The translations under genes were made by a program, and so were the position numbers. This document shows positions 13,765 to 21,354 of a DNA stretch of 64,000 bases, piece after piece (the first letter of the stretch is position 1; the number at the start of each line of letters is the position of its first letter). Origin of the DNA: Actinoallomurus bryophytorum. GTDB lineage: Bacteria > Actinomycetota > Actinomycetes > Streptosporangiales > Streptosporangiaceae. The stretch spans positions 248,001 through 312,000 of the forward strand of contig NZ_VFOZ01000001.1 of the NCBI RefSeq assembly GCF_006716425.1, written 5' to 3'. The notes beneath the pieces were generated by a model. The model did not search any database. It saw only the letters and a program-made list of their open reading frames with translations, and was not told the origin of the DNA.

Positions 13765-14303
13765 CCCGCGGGACGCACCCGCGGCCACGCCCCGGCCCGT
13801 ATGGCAGGCCACACGCCGTAAGCCGTTACCGCCCACCCCGCAGCCGGTGCCGACCCTCGTATCCGTCACCGCCCCGGGCCGCCCTCCGGCCTTCGGCCAT
13901 TCCGTGCGCCATAGGCGCATCCCTTTCCCTCCACCCGCGCCGGAAATATCACTCTTAACGCACCCTTCCCGGATGCCGAGAACACCCCGCGCCGATCGAT
14001 CACCGTCGGTCACAATCGACATAACGGCGACCGAAACCCGGCGCTTGAAACGACCGCCGAAGACCACGCGCCGGTCCGCCATTACCGCAGGCCACCCCCC
14101 ATTGATCGTGATTGTCCATCAACGTCCGGGCCTGTATCGTACGAGCCCGAAACCCGTGACACGCAGGAGTGCTCGAAGCGCGCCCGCATGAACACGGCCA
14201 ACGGAAGTCAATAACGCCCCATTTGACCAATATCGAAGCGAATCCCCACCGTCGCCCCCAGAAGCCGGATCGCCGTACGACAAACGCAGCCTGGAGTTCA
14301 GTC
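13765..14303. other. intergenic region upstream of the lanthipeptide regulator
   Basis: This is 539 bp without an ORF that has coding character on either strand. Apart from the hairpin at 13766-13784 it holds AT-richer patches (around 13950 and 14200) where promoters of the SARP gene probably lie. I see no clear -10/-35 pair or repeat. Confidence 0.5.
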
Positions 14304-15095
14304 GTGCATGATCTAGATTTCCGCATACTCGGTCCGCTCGAGGTCACCGTCAATGCGCGGCGCGTTCCCGTGGCGGCGGGCAAACAGCGCGTCCTCCTCG
14401 CCACGCTGCTGCTCAGCGCCAACCGCACCGTGCCGATCGAGGAGCTGTCCGAGCGCCTGTGGGGCACGGACCCGCCCCGGGGCCCGCGCGGCGCGCTGCA
14501 CACCTACGTCACCCGCCTGCGGCAGACCCTCGACCGGCACGGCGACGGCGAGACGGGCCCGATCCGCACCTCGGCGGCCGGCTACGGCATCGAGGTCGCC
14601 GCGGGCGCACTCGACCTCATCCGCTTCCGCGAGATGGTCGGCCGGGCCCGTACGGCCGGGGAGCGCGGCGACCTCGCGGCGGAGTCGGCGGGCCTCACCG
14701 AGGCGCTCTCGCTGTGGCGCGGCCCGATACTCCCCGACGTGCGCTCGGACTCCCTGCACCGCGACGTCGTGCCCAGTCTGATCGAGGAGCACCTGCGGAC
14801 CCTCGAACGGCGCCACGAGGTCGACCTGGCGCTCGGCCGGCACGACCGGCTCGTCTGCGAGCTGCGCGCCCTGACCGGCAAGCACCCCTTCCACGAACGC
14901 TTCTGGAAGCAGCTGATGGTCGCGCTGTACCGCTGCGGACGGCCCGCCGAGGCGCTCGAGGCGTACGGCGAGGTGACCGCGTCCCTGCGCCGCAGGCTCG
15001 GCGTATGCCCCGGCCCCGAAGTACGCGATCTGCACACCGCGATCCTGCGCGACGACCCTCGCCTTTCGTCCACGCGACCTGAAGGCAAACTGTAA
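14304..15095 (+). CDS. cinR1-like: SARP-family transcriptional activator of the lanthipeptide cluster
   Basis: The protein is 263 aa from GTG 14304, eight bases after CTGGAG. The N-terminal half is an OmpR-type winged helix (FRILGPLEVTVNARRVPVAA, LSERLWGTDPPRGPRGALHT). The C-terminal half is the bacterial transcriptional activator domain (YVTRLRQTLDRHG; RLVCELRALTGKHPFHERFW; ALEAYGEVTASLRRRLGVCP). There is no ATPase domain, so it is a small SARP like CinR1 of the cinnamycin cluster. It stands immediately before the biosynthetic genes and in the same direction, and probably switches them on. SARP targets are usually direct heptamer repeats near the -35; none is obvious. Confidence 0.8.
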   Translation: MHDLDFRILGPLEVTVNARRVPVAAGKQRVLLATLLLSANRTVPIEELSERLWGTDPPRGPRGALHTYVTRLRQTLDRHGDGETGPIRTSAAGYGIEVAAGALDLIRFREMVGRARTAGERGDLAAESAGLTEALSLWRGPILPDVRSDSLHRDVVPSLIEEHLRTLERRHEVDLALGRHDRLVCELRALTGKHPFHERFWKQLMVALYRCGRPAEALEAYGEVTASLRRRLGVCPGPEVRDLHTAILRDDPRLSSTRPEGKL

Positions 15096-15110
15096 GCGCT
15101 CTGAAAGAAC

Positions 15111-15147
15111 CCCTTTCTACGTTGGGAACCGCCAACGAAGGAAAGGG
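15111..15147 (+). promoter_or_regulatory. two-tier stem-loop before the tandem leader repeats
   Basis: CCCTTTC (15111-15117) pairs with GAAAGGG (15141-15147), and inside it CGTTGG (15120-15125) pairs with CCAACG (15132-15137). It ends six bases before the first leader ATG and covers its purine-rich ribosome site. It may terminate SARP transcription or gate translation of the leader. Confidence 0.5.
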
Positions 15148-15152
15148 CACGC

Positions 15153-15288
15153 ATGAGCCAGCGGAGCGAGCGGATCAACAAACACAGCGCCCTGGTCACT
15201 CCTCCGACGAAGGAGGGCGCATGAGCGAGCGAAGCGAGCGAACCAACAAACACAGCGCCCTGGTCACTCCTCCGACGAAGGAGGGCAC
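15153..15288 (+). repeat. 68-bp tandem duplication carrying 23-codon mini-ORFs
   Basis: Two nearly identical 68-bp units start at 15153 and 15221. Each begins with ATG and reads MS(Q/E)RSER(I/T)NKHSALVT then PPTKEG(A/T) and a stop, 23 residues. The stop of one overlaps the ATG of the next (ATGA), and the second overlaps the ATG of the DurN-like gene at 15289. Each unit ends with CTCCTCCGACGAAGGAGGG, in which the ribosome site of the next ORF can pair with CTCC upstream. They look like a stacked translational leader. Start-linked GAGCGAAGCGAGCG sequences also occur in other actinomycetes as I recall them, so a dispersed repeat is the alternative. Confidence 0.6.
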
Positions 15289-15645
15289 ATGAGCGCGAAA
15301 GGACCGACGATCTACCCGGGCGTGGACGCGATCCGGCGGGTTCAGCAATTGATGATCTTCTGCTCTCTAATACCACCGGACGGGAAGCTGCGCGAGGTCC
15401 TTTCCCTCGCCCTCTCCCTGCACGAGGAGCCCGTTCTCTCACGGGTCACCCCGATGTCCGATACCCAGCCTCATGCCGCAAAGGCATGGCTTGAAGCCAT
15501 CTGGCTTGAAAACGGGCTGTCCGCCGAGGAAAAGGAGCTGGTCCGCTGGCAGAACGACAGTGAAAACATGGCGGCCGCCATCGCCGAGCTGCGGAACGCC
15601 GAAGGGCAGCTCGGCATGAGGCTCGTCGCCGAGACCACCCCATAG
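15289..15645 (+). CDS. durN-like: DurN/Cinorf7-like lysinoalanine-forming protein
   Basis: The protein is 118 aa, the size of Cinorf7/DurN (about 119). It lies just upstream of the precursor gene, the position of cinorf7 in the cinnamycin cluster. In that pathway this protein helps the side chain of Lys19 add to dehydroalanine 6, making the lysinoalanine bridge. The sequence is helical (VDAIRRVQQLMIFCSLIPPD; KAWLEAIWLENGLSAEEKEL; MAAAIAELRNAEGQL). The assignment rests mainly on length, position and the fact that the core keeps Ser6 and Lys19. A strong ribosome site GAAGGAGGG precedes ATG 15289. Confidence 0.7.
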   Translation: MSAKGPTIYPGVDAIRRVQQLMIFCSLIPPDGKLREVLSLALSLHEEPVLSRVTPMSDTQPHAAKAWLEAIWLENGLSAEEKELVRWQNDSENMAAAIAELRNAEGQLGMRLVAETTP

Positions 15646-15669
15646 ACCGACATTCACGTGGAGGCTTCA

Positions 15670-15906
15670 ATGTCCGAGACCCTGACACTCCAGGCCGTGG
15701 TCGACGGTGAGTTCCGTACCGAGCTGCTGGCCGACCCGGCCGCGTTCGGTCTGTCCGTCTCCGACCTGCCCGCTCCCGTCGAACAGCCGGACCAGGAGGC
15801 CCTGGGCTTCTGGACCGAGGGCGTCGCCGCGATGGAGATCTACGCCTGCCAGACCAGTTGCAGCTGGGGTCCGATCACGGCGGTCTGCGACGGCACCACC
15901 AAGTAG
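15670..15906 (+). CDS. cinA-like: cinnamycin-type lanthipeptide precursor
   Basis: The protein is 78 aa: a 59-aa leader and a 19-aa core, the same split as CinA. The leader contains VVDGEFRTELLADPAAFGLS and LGFWTEGVAAMEIYA, ending at Ala like the AFA of CinA. The core is CQTSCSWGPITAVCDGTTK; cinnamycin is CRQSCSFGPFTFVCDGNTK. Cys1, Ser4, Cys5, Ser6, Gly8, Pro9, Thr11, Val13, Cys14, Asp15, Gly16, Thr18 and Lys19 are all kept, so the same three (Me)Lan rings, lysinoalanine and hydroxy-Asp15 are expected. Residues 2, 3, 7, 10, 12 and 17 differ. ATG 15670 has GGAGG upstream. The product likely binds phosphatidylethanolamine, by analogy. Confidence 0.93.
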   Translation: MSETLTLQAVVDGEFRTELLADPAAFGLSVSDLPAPVEQPDQEALGFWTEGVAAMEIYACQTSCSWGPITAVCDGTTK

Positions 15907-15937
15907 ACCGGCACCCGGGGCCCACCCCCCGGACGCC

Positions 15938-15969
15938 GACGGTGGGCCGGCGGCCACCGGCCCACCGTC
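15938..15969 (+). terminator. attenuator hairpin between precursor and synthetase genes
   Basis: GACGGTGGGCCGG (15938-15950) pairs perfectly with CCGGCCCACCGTC (15957-15969), 13 bp with a 6-nt loop and no T tract. Partial terminators in this position let the precursor be made in excess over LanM, and also protect the precursor mRNA 3' end. Confidence 0.7.
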
Positions 15970-15999
15970 CCCTCGCTACCGCAGGAGCGCCTTCTCTCC

Positions 16000-18900
16000 A
16001 TGAGCGACCATTCCTTCCTCGATCTCGCCGCCCGCGCCGCCAACCTGTCCGAACGCACCCGGATCGTCGCCTCCCTGCGCGCCGCGGGCACGACGGTCGC
16101 GCCCGGCGTGCTCCCGCCGTTCGACGTGTGGAAGATCGACCGGCTGGCGGCCAGGCTCGCGCGGAAAGAGGCCATGCGGCGGACCGGTCCCGGCGGCCAC
16201 ACCACGGACCACATCGCGAGCGTGCTGACCGCCTACCGGCACCACGAGCTCGTCCTCAGCGACGCGAGCGAGGAGACCAGGGCCGTCTTCGCCGACGTCC
16301 ACGACTCGTGGCTGCCGGCCTACCAGGCCGCCCTGCGCCATCTCGACCGCCCGGCCGCGCCCGACGTGAGCTGGCGCCACTCCGAGGCCTACTACGGCCG
16401 GCTGGCCATCGCGTGCGAGCCGTTCCTGACCGAGCTCGGCCGCCGGCTCGACGTCGCGCGCGCGAGCCACCAAGGCCGGATCGGCCCCCAGGTCATCGAG
16501 GACTTCCAGCGTCACCTGCTGGACAGGTTCGAGCTGTCACTGGCCTGGGCCGTCGAGGCCGACGCCAACACCCACTGCGCACGTACCGGCATCGACAGGG
16601 ACGACGCGACGCGTGAGGAATACCTCGCCTACCTCGACACGACCTTCGCCGACGCCGCCGCCTACCACCGCTTCTATCTGAGGTTCCCGGTCCTCGGGCG
16701 CTGGCTCGCCGAGGTCACGTCCCTCCTCGCCGTCTTCGGCCGCGAGCTGATCGACCGTTTCGCCGCCGACCGCGCCGACATCGGCCGGGCGCTCCTGGGC
16801 GAGGACATCACGGCCTTCCTGTCGGTGCGCCTCGGGCTGTCCGACCACCACGCGGGGGCACGGAGCGTCGCCATCGCCGAGGTGGGACTGGCCGACGGCG
16901 GCACCGGGTCGTTCGTGTACAAGTCCCGCTGCATCCGGTCCGAGGCCGCCATGCAGGAGCTGCTCGGCCGGCTGCGCGACGACGGCGTCCTCGGCTTCGC
17001 GCCCCGGCCGGTGCTGCCGCGCCAGGCGTACGGCTACGAGGCGCTGATCCCGGCCGGCCGCAACCATCTGAGCACGCGGGAGGAGGTCGAACGCGTCTAC
17101 GCCGAGCTCGGCGGCTATCTCGGCGTCTTCTACGTGCTGGGCGGCGGCGACCTGCACTTCGAGAACATCCTGATCGCGGACGGGCACGCCTTCGTGTGCG
17201 ACTGCGAGACCGCTCTCGGCGTGCTCCCGCGCGGTCAGGCACGCCCGGCCGGCACCCTGCTCGACTCGGTCTTCAAGACGGGGCTGCTGGAGTGGCCGCG
17301 CACCACGACGTCGGCGACCGAGATGCGGATCAGCGGGTACGCCGGAGGCGAGGCGTACGACATGCCGACCGCCGTACCCCGTGTCAACGAACACCGGTTC
17401 AGCTTCCGCGCGTCCGTCACCCACCACTCGGGCGTACGCGTCGAGCCCGCCGGGTCCAACCGCGTCTTCCTCGGCGACCGGCTGATGCGGCCACAGGACT
17501 TCACCGACGCCATCATGGACGGCTTCGGCCGTGTCTACGCGTGGTTCGAGGAGCGGCCCGACGAGGCGGCGCGCGACGTGGGCGAGATCTTCTCCGGGGC
17601 CTCGGCGCGGTTCATCAACTGGGGCACCCAGATCTACGCGCAGCTGCTCCTCTCCGCCCGTCACCCCAAGTGCCTGGTCGACCCGCTGGAGGTCGACCTG
17701 CTGGTGAGCACCGTACGCACGTTCCCGCGCACCTGGGACACCGACGGCACGCTCGCCGAGCGCGAGCTGGACTCGATGTGGCGGCTCGACGTACCCATCT
17801 TCACCGCGGGGGCCGGTGACCGTCAGCTGGTGCACGACCACGCCGTACGCCTGCCGTCCTATCTCGAGGTCTCTCCCATCGAGGGCGCGGCGCAGCGCAT
17901 CGGACGTCTCTCCCGCGCCAACCGCGCCCAGCAGAGCCAGTACATCGCCGCCAGCCTGTCCTCCGGCGAGGTCGCCAGCCCGGCGTTCGTCACCGCCTCG
18001 ATCGAGTACGCCACCCGGATCGGGGAGCGGCTGTGCCGGATGCTCCGCGATCCGTCGGCGCCCGCGCCCTGGACCTCGTACGGGCTCACCGGCGACGGCA
18101 TGGCCGAGGTCGACGTCGACGGTGACCTCTACCACGGGTCGGCGGGCATCGCCCTGTTCCTCGCCTACCTCAACGACCTGGTGCCGCGCCCGGAGTTCCG
18201 CCGGGCCGCCGGGCGTGCCCTGTCCCACGCGGTCACGCACACCGACCGGCGGCGAGCCGGAGCGTTCCAGGGGCTCGGCGGGCTGATCTACGTGCTCACG
18301 CACCTGCATCACCTGTGGGAGGACCGCGGGCTGCTCGAGCTGGCGGTGCGGCTGAGCCACGAGCTGCCGGGGCCGATCGAGGCGGACACGCACTTCGACG
18401 TGCTCAGCGGCGCCGCCGGCCTCATCCCGGTGCTGCTGGGCCTCGGCCGCCAGACCAACGGCCAGAGCCTCGAACACGCCTGCCGCTGCGCGGACCTCCT
18501 GCTGCGCCACGCCGTCGAGGACGGCGACACGCTGAGCTGGCCGCCGGCCGATCCCGGCGAGGCGACCGCGAACCTCACCGGCTTCTCCCACGGCGCGGGC
18601 GGCATCGGGTGGGCACTGATCCAGCTCGGGGCCGCGATCGACGACCCGGCCTACGTCGACGCCGGACGGCGCGCCTTCACCTACGAGGCCCGTCACTTCG
18701 ACGAGCCCCGGCAGGACTGGTACGACCTGCGCACCAGCCCCGGCGGTGGCGCGCGCGACGGCCGCCACTTCGCCAACGCCTGGTGCAACGGCGCGGCCGG
18801 CATCGGGCTGAGCCGCATCGCGAGCTGGGCGACGCTCGGCCGCGACGACGAGCTGCTGTTACGCGAGGCCCACCAGGCGCTCGCCGCCACGATGCGGGGC

Positions 18901-19191
18901 TTCCCCCGGCTGATGAACGACACGCTGTGCCACGGCCGTACCGGCAACGCCGAGCTGTTCCTGCGGTTCGCCGTGCTGCGGGACGAGCCGGCGTTCCGGC
19001 TCGAGGCGAACGTCCAGGTGCAGGACCAGTGGCGGCATCTGGACGACGCCGAACACGGGGTCGGCGACGGTGGTTTCTTCCCGGGACTGATGCTCGGGAT
19101 GTCCGGCTTCGGCATGCACTTCCTGCGCCTGGCCCGCCCCGACCGGGTCCCGTCCGTGCTGCTCCTCGATCCCGCCCCCAGCCGACAATGA
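16000..19191 (+). CDS. cinM-like: class II lanthipeptide synthetase (LanM)
   Basis: The protein is 1063 aa, normal for LanM. The N-terminal ~600 residues are the DUF4135 dehydratase that phosphorylates Ser/Thr and eliminates phosphate. Its active region is visible as GGGDLHFENILIADG (Asp384) and CDCETAL (Asp401). The C-terminal ~350 residues are the LanC cyclase: GFSHGAGGIG (about 861-870), then zinc ligands Cys929 (WCNGAAGIG), Cys977 and His978 (LCHGRTGNAE). It should dehydrate Ser/Thr of the core and close the thioether rings. It follows the precursor by 93 bp and is in line with the hydroxylase and transporter genes, so one operon is likely. Confidence 0.93.
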   Translation: MSDHSFLDLAARAANLSERTRIVASLRAAGTTVAPGVLPPFDVWKIDRLAARLARKEAMRRTGPGGHTTDHIASVLTAYRHHELVLSDASEETRAVFADVHDSWLPAYQAALRHLDRPAAPDVSWRHSEAYYGRLAIACEPFLTELGRRLDVARASHQGRIGPQVIEDFQRHLLDRFELSLAWAVEADANTHCARTGIDRDDATREEYLAYLDTTFADAAAYHRFYLRFPVLGRWLAEVTSLLAVFGRELIDRFAADRADIGRALLGEDITAFLSVRLGLSDHHAGARSVAIAEVGLADGGTGSFVYKSRCIRSEAAMQELLGRLRDDGVLGFAPRPVLPRQAYGYEALIPAGRNHLSTREEVERVYAELGGYLGVFYVLGGGDLHFENILIADGHAFVCDCETALGVLPRGQARPAGTLLDSVFKTGLLEWPRTTTSATEMRISGYAGGEAYDMPTAVPRVNEHRFSFRASVTHHSGVRVEPAGSNRVFLGDRLMRPQDFTDAIMDGFGRVYAWFEERPDEAARDVGEIFSGASARFINWGTQIYAQLLLSARHPKCLVDPLEVDLLVSTVRTFPRTWDTDGTLAERELDSMWRLDVPIFTAGAGDRQLVHDHAVRLPSYLEVSPIEGAAQRIGRLSRANRAQQSQYIAASLSSGEVASPAFVTASIEYATRIGERLCRMLRDPSAPAPWTSYGLTGDGMAEVDVDGDLYHGSAGIALFLAYLNDLVPRPEFRRAAGRALSHAVTHTDRRRAGAFQGLGGLIYVLTHLHHLWEDRGLLELAVRLSHELPGPIEADTHFDVLSGAAGLIPVLLGLGRQTNGQSLEHACRCADLLLRHAVEDGDTLSWPPADPGEATANLTGFSHGAGGIGWALIQLGAAIDDPAYVDAGRRAFTYEARHFDEPRQDWYDLRTSPGGGARDGRHFANAWCNGAAGIGLSRIASWATLGRDDELLLREAHQALAATMRGFPRLMNDTLCHGRTGNAELFLRFAVLRDEPAFRLEANVQVQDQWRHLDDAEHGVGDGGFFPGLMLGMSGFGMHFLRLARPDRVPSVLLLDPAPSRQ

Positions 19192-19204
19192 CAAGGAGAC
19201 ACCG

Positions 19205-20113
19205 ATGTCCGTCGAGTCCAGCCGGGCCTTCCTGCGGATCGTCTACGACTCACCGGAGCTGAACCAGCAGCTGAAGGCCGTCACCGGCACCCAGGAGATC
19301 GTGCGGCTCGGGCTGCGCTACGGATACACCTTCGACGTGCCCGAGCTGATGGAGGCGTCGTCGTCCTTCACCACGGCGCCGGGCCGGGCACCGAAGGCGG
19401 CGCGGCGTACGGTGCCGCCGCCCCCGGAGTCCGGGCCGCTCCATCACGAATACCGGCTGGACGACCTGCCGGGACTCAAAGGCATGATCGACCAGCTCCC
19501 CCACCTCAAGATCAAACCGCCCTCGGTCGATCCGGCCCGGTTCTCGGGGTCCTTCCGCGAGGAGGACCTGCGGTCCACCTCGATGTCCCCGGCGGACCCG
19601 GCGTTCCAGGCGTGGCACGAGGCGATGACGAAGGCCCACTGGCGCGACCCGGCCCTGGGCTCGTCCGCGCCCCGGCGCGACTTCCACCTGGTCAACCTGG
19701 ACGAGCACGTCGACCATCCCGGCTACGACCGTTACCTCGAGGCCAAGCACCGCATGATCCGCACGCTCGAGGAGTTCTTCGGCTCCGAGGTCCGGTTCTC
19801 GGGCAGCCTCTGGTATCCCCCGTCGAGCTACCGGCTGTGGCACACCAACGAGACCCAGCCGGGCTGGCGGATGTACGTCATCGACTTCGACGAGGAGCCC
19901 GCCGGCACGTCCTTCTTCCGCTACATGGACCCGCGTACGGAGGAGATCGTGACGCTGGACGAACGCCCGCGGATGGTCCGCTTCTTCAAGGCCGAGCAGG
20001 ATCCCGGCAAGCTGTTCTGGCACTGCATCGTGAACCCCACGCAGCAGCACCGGTGGAGCTTCGGCTTCGTCGTCCCGGAGGACTGGATGACCGCGATCAC
20101 GCGGCAGATGTGA
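19205..20113 (+). CDS. cinX-like: CinX-like Asp hydroxylase (Fe(II)/2-oxoglutarate dependent)
   Basis: The protein is 302 aa; CinX is of similar size (about 325). It lies directly after lanM with AAGGAG before ATG 19205. The C-terminal double-stranded beta-helix carries H213-x-N-E216 (LWHTNETQPGWRMYVIDFDE) and late histidines H273 (FWHCIVNP) and H282 (QQHRWSFG), suitable for an HxE...H iron triad. In cinnamycin CinX hydroxylates Asp15 of the core, which is needed for binding the lipid headgroup amine. Asp15 is present in this core, so the role fits. Iron ligands are assigned by eye. Confidence 0.85.
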   Translation: MSVESSRAFLRIVYDSPELNQQLKAVTGTQEIVRLGLRYGYTFDVPELMEASSSFTTAPGRAPKAARRTVPPPPESGPLHHEYRLDDLPGLKGMIDQLPHLKIKPPSVDPARFSGSFREEDLRSTSMSPADPAFQAWHEAMTKAHWRDPALGSSAPRRDFHLVNLDEHVDHPGYDRYLEAKHRMIRTLEEFFGSEVRFSGSLWYPPSSYRLWHTNETQPGWRMYVIDFDEEPAGTSFFRYMDPRTEEIVTLDERPRMVRFFKAEQDPGKLFWHCIVNPTQQHRWSFGFVVPEDWMTAITRQM

Positions 20114-21150
20114 GGGACGGACGTGTTCGGGCTCAGGCAGCGTCCCGCGATCCCGCCGGCGTCCCCTTCCCCGCTCCGGGCATCCCGGCGATCCTGGCCG
20201 CCGGCGTCCGCAAGTCCTATCCGGGCGTGGAGGCCGTACGCGGCATCGACCTGACCGTCGCCCAGGGTGAGACGTTCGGCTTCCTCGGCCCGAACGGCGC
20301 GGGCAAGACCACCACCATCGCGATGCTGTGCACGCTGGCCATGCCCACGGCCGGCCGGATCGAGATCGCCGGCCACGACACGCGGACCGCACCCGGGCGC
20401 GTACGCCGCAGCCTCGGCCTGGTCTTCCAGGAGACCACCCTCGACGGCGACCTGACCGCCGAGGAGAACCTCCGCTTCCACGCCGACCTGTACGCCCTGC
20501 CCAAGGCGACGCTGCCGGCACGTGTCGACGCGATGCTGGACCTCGTCGACCTGACGGCCCGCCGCGACTCACTGGTCCGCACGTTCTCCGGTGGCATGCG
20601 CCGGCGCCTGGAGATCGCCCGCGGCCTGCTGCACCGCCCGAGAGTGCTGTTCCTGGACGAACCCACCATCGGCCTGGACCCGCGGGCACGCGCCCAGCTG
20701 TGGACCCACCTGACCGAGATCCGCGAACGCGAGGCGACCACGCTGTTCCTGACCACGCACTACCTCGAGGAGGCCGAACGCTGCGACCGCGTCGCCATCA
20801 TCGACGACGGCCGCATCGTGGCCCAGGGCACGCCCGCCGCGCTGAAGTCGGTGCTGGGCGCCGACCGGGTCGAGCTCCGCACCGGCGACGACACCGCGGC
20901 CGCCGCGGCACTACGCGCCGGGTTCGGCGTGCACGCCGTCGCGGGCCCCGGCGGAGTCCACGTCCAGGCCGAGGACGGCGCACGGCTGGTCCCCCGCCTG
21001 TGCGCGGGCCTGGACGTACCCGTGTACGCGGTGACGGTCACCCGTCCGACCCTCGACGACGTGTTCCTCCACCACACAGGCCACCGCATCCGCGACGTAC
21101 CTCGGGAGCCCACCCGTGACCACCCGCGACCGCCCGACCCCGGCCCCTGA
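20110..21150 (+). CDS. cinT-like: lanthipeptide ABC exporter, ATP-binding protein
   Basis: The protein is 346 aa. GTG 20110 overlaps the hydroxylase stop (GTGA), so it is translationally coupled. It is a complete ABC ATPase: Walker A LGPNGAGKTTTIAML, Q-loop VFQETTLDG, signature TFSGGMRRRLEIARG, Walker B VLFLDEPTIGLD and the H-loop TTHYLEEAE. The C-terminal ~90 residues are the regulatory tail of DrrA-type ATPases (VTRPTLDDVFLHHTG). With the permease at 21355 it forms a two-gene drug/lantibiotic exporter like CinTH. No peptidase domain is present, so leader removal must be done elsewhere. Confidence 0.88.
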   Translation: MRDGRVRAQAASRDPAGVPFPAPGIPAILAAGVRKSYPGVEAVRGIDLTVAQGETFGFLGPNGAGKTTTIAMLCTLAMPTAGRIEIAGHDTRTAPGRVRRSLGLVFQETTLDGDLTAEENLRFHADLYALPKATLPARVDAMLDLVDLTARRDSLVRTFSGGMRRRLEIARGLLHRPRVLFLDEPTIGLDPRARAQLWTHLTEIREREATTLFLTTHYLEEAERCDRVAIIDDGRIVAQGTPAALKSVLGADRVELRTGDDTAAAAALRAGFGVHAVAGPGGVHVQAEDGARLVPRLCAGLDVPVYAVTVTRPTLDDVFLHHTGHRIRDVPREPTRDHPRPPDPGP

Positions 21151-21354
21151 CCGCCGCGCCGGACGCCATGAGCGACACCCCGTCGTCCCGGACCCACGCC
21201 GCCCAGCATTCGAAGATCGCCGCGGCGAGGCCTCGGCCGGACGCCGCGAAGCCGGACAGGGATTCGTCAGGCGAGCCTGCGGCCCATCGCATCGCGGGGC
21301 CCCGGCGCCGCGGCCCGGACGGCACGCACGCGGCGAGTTCTGTGGAGAGCGCTC

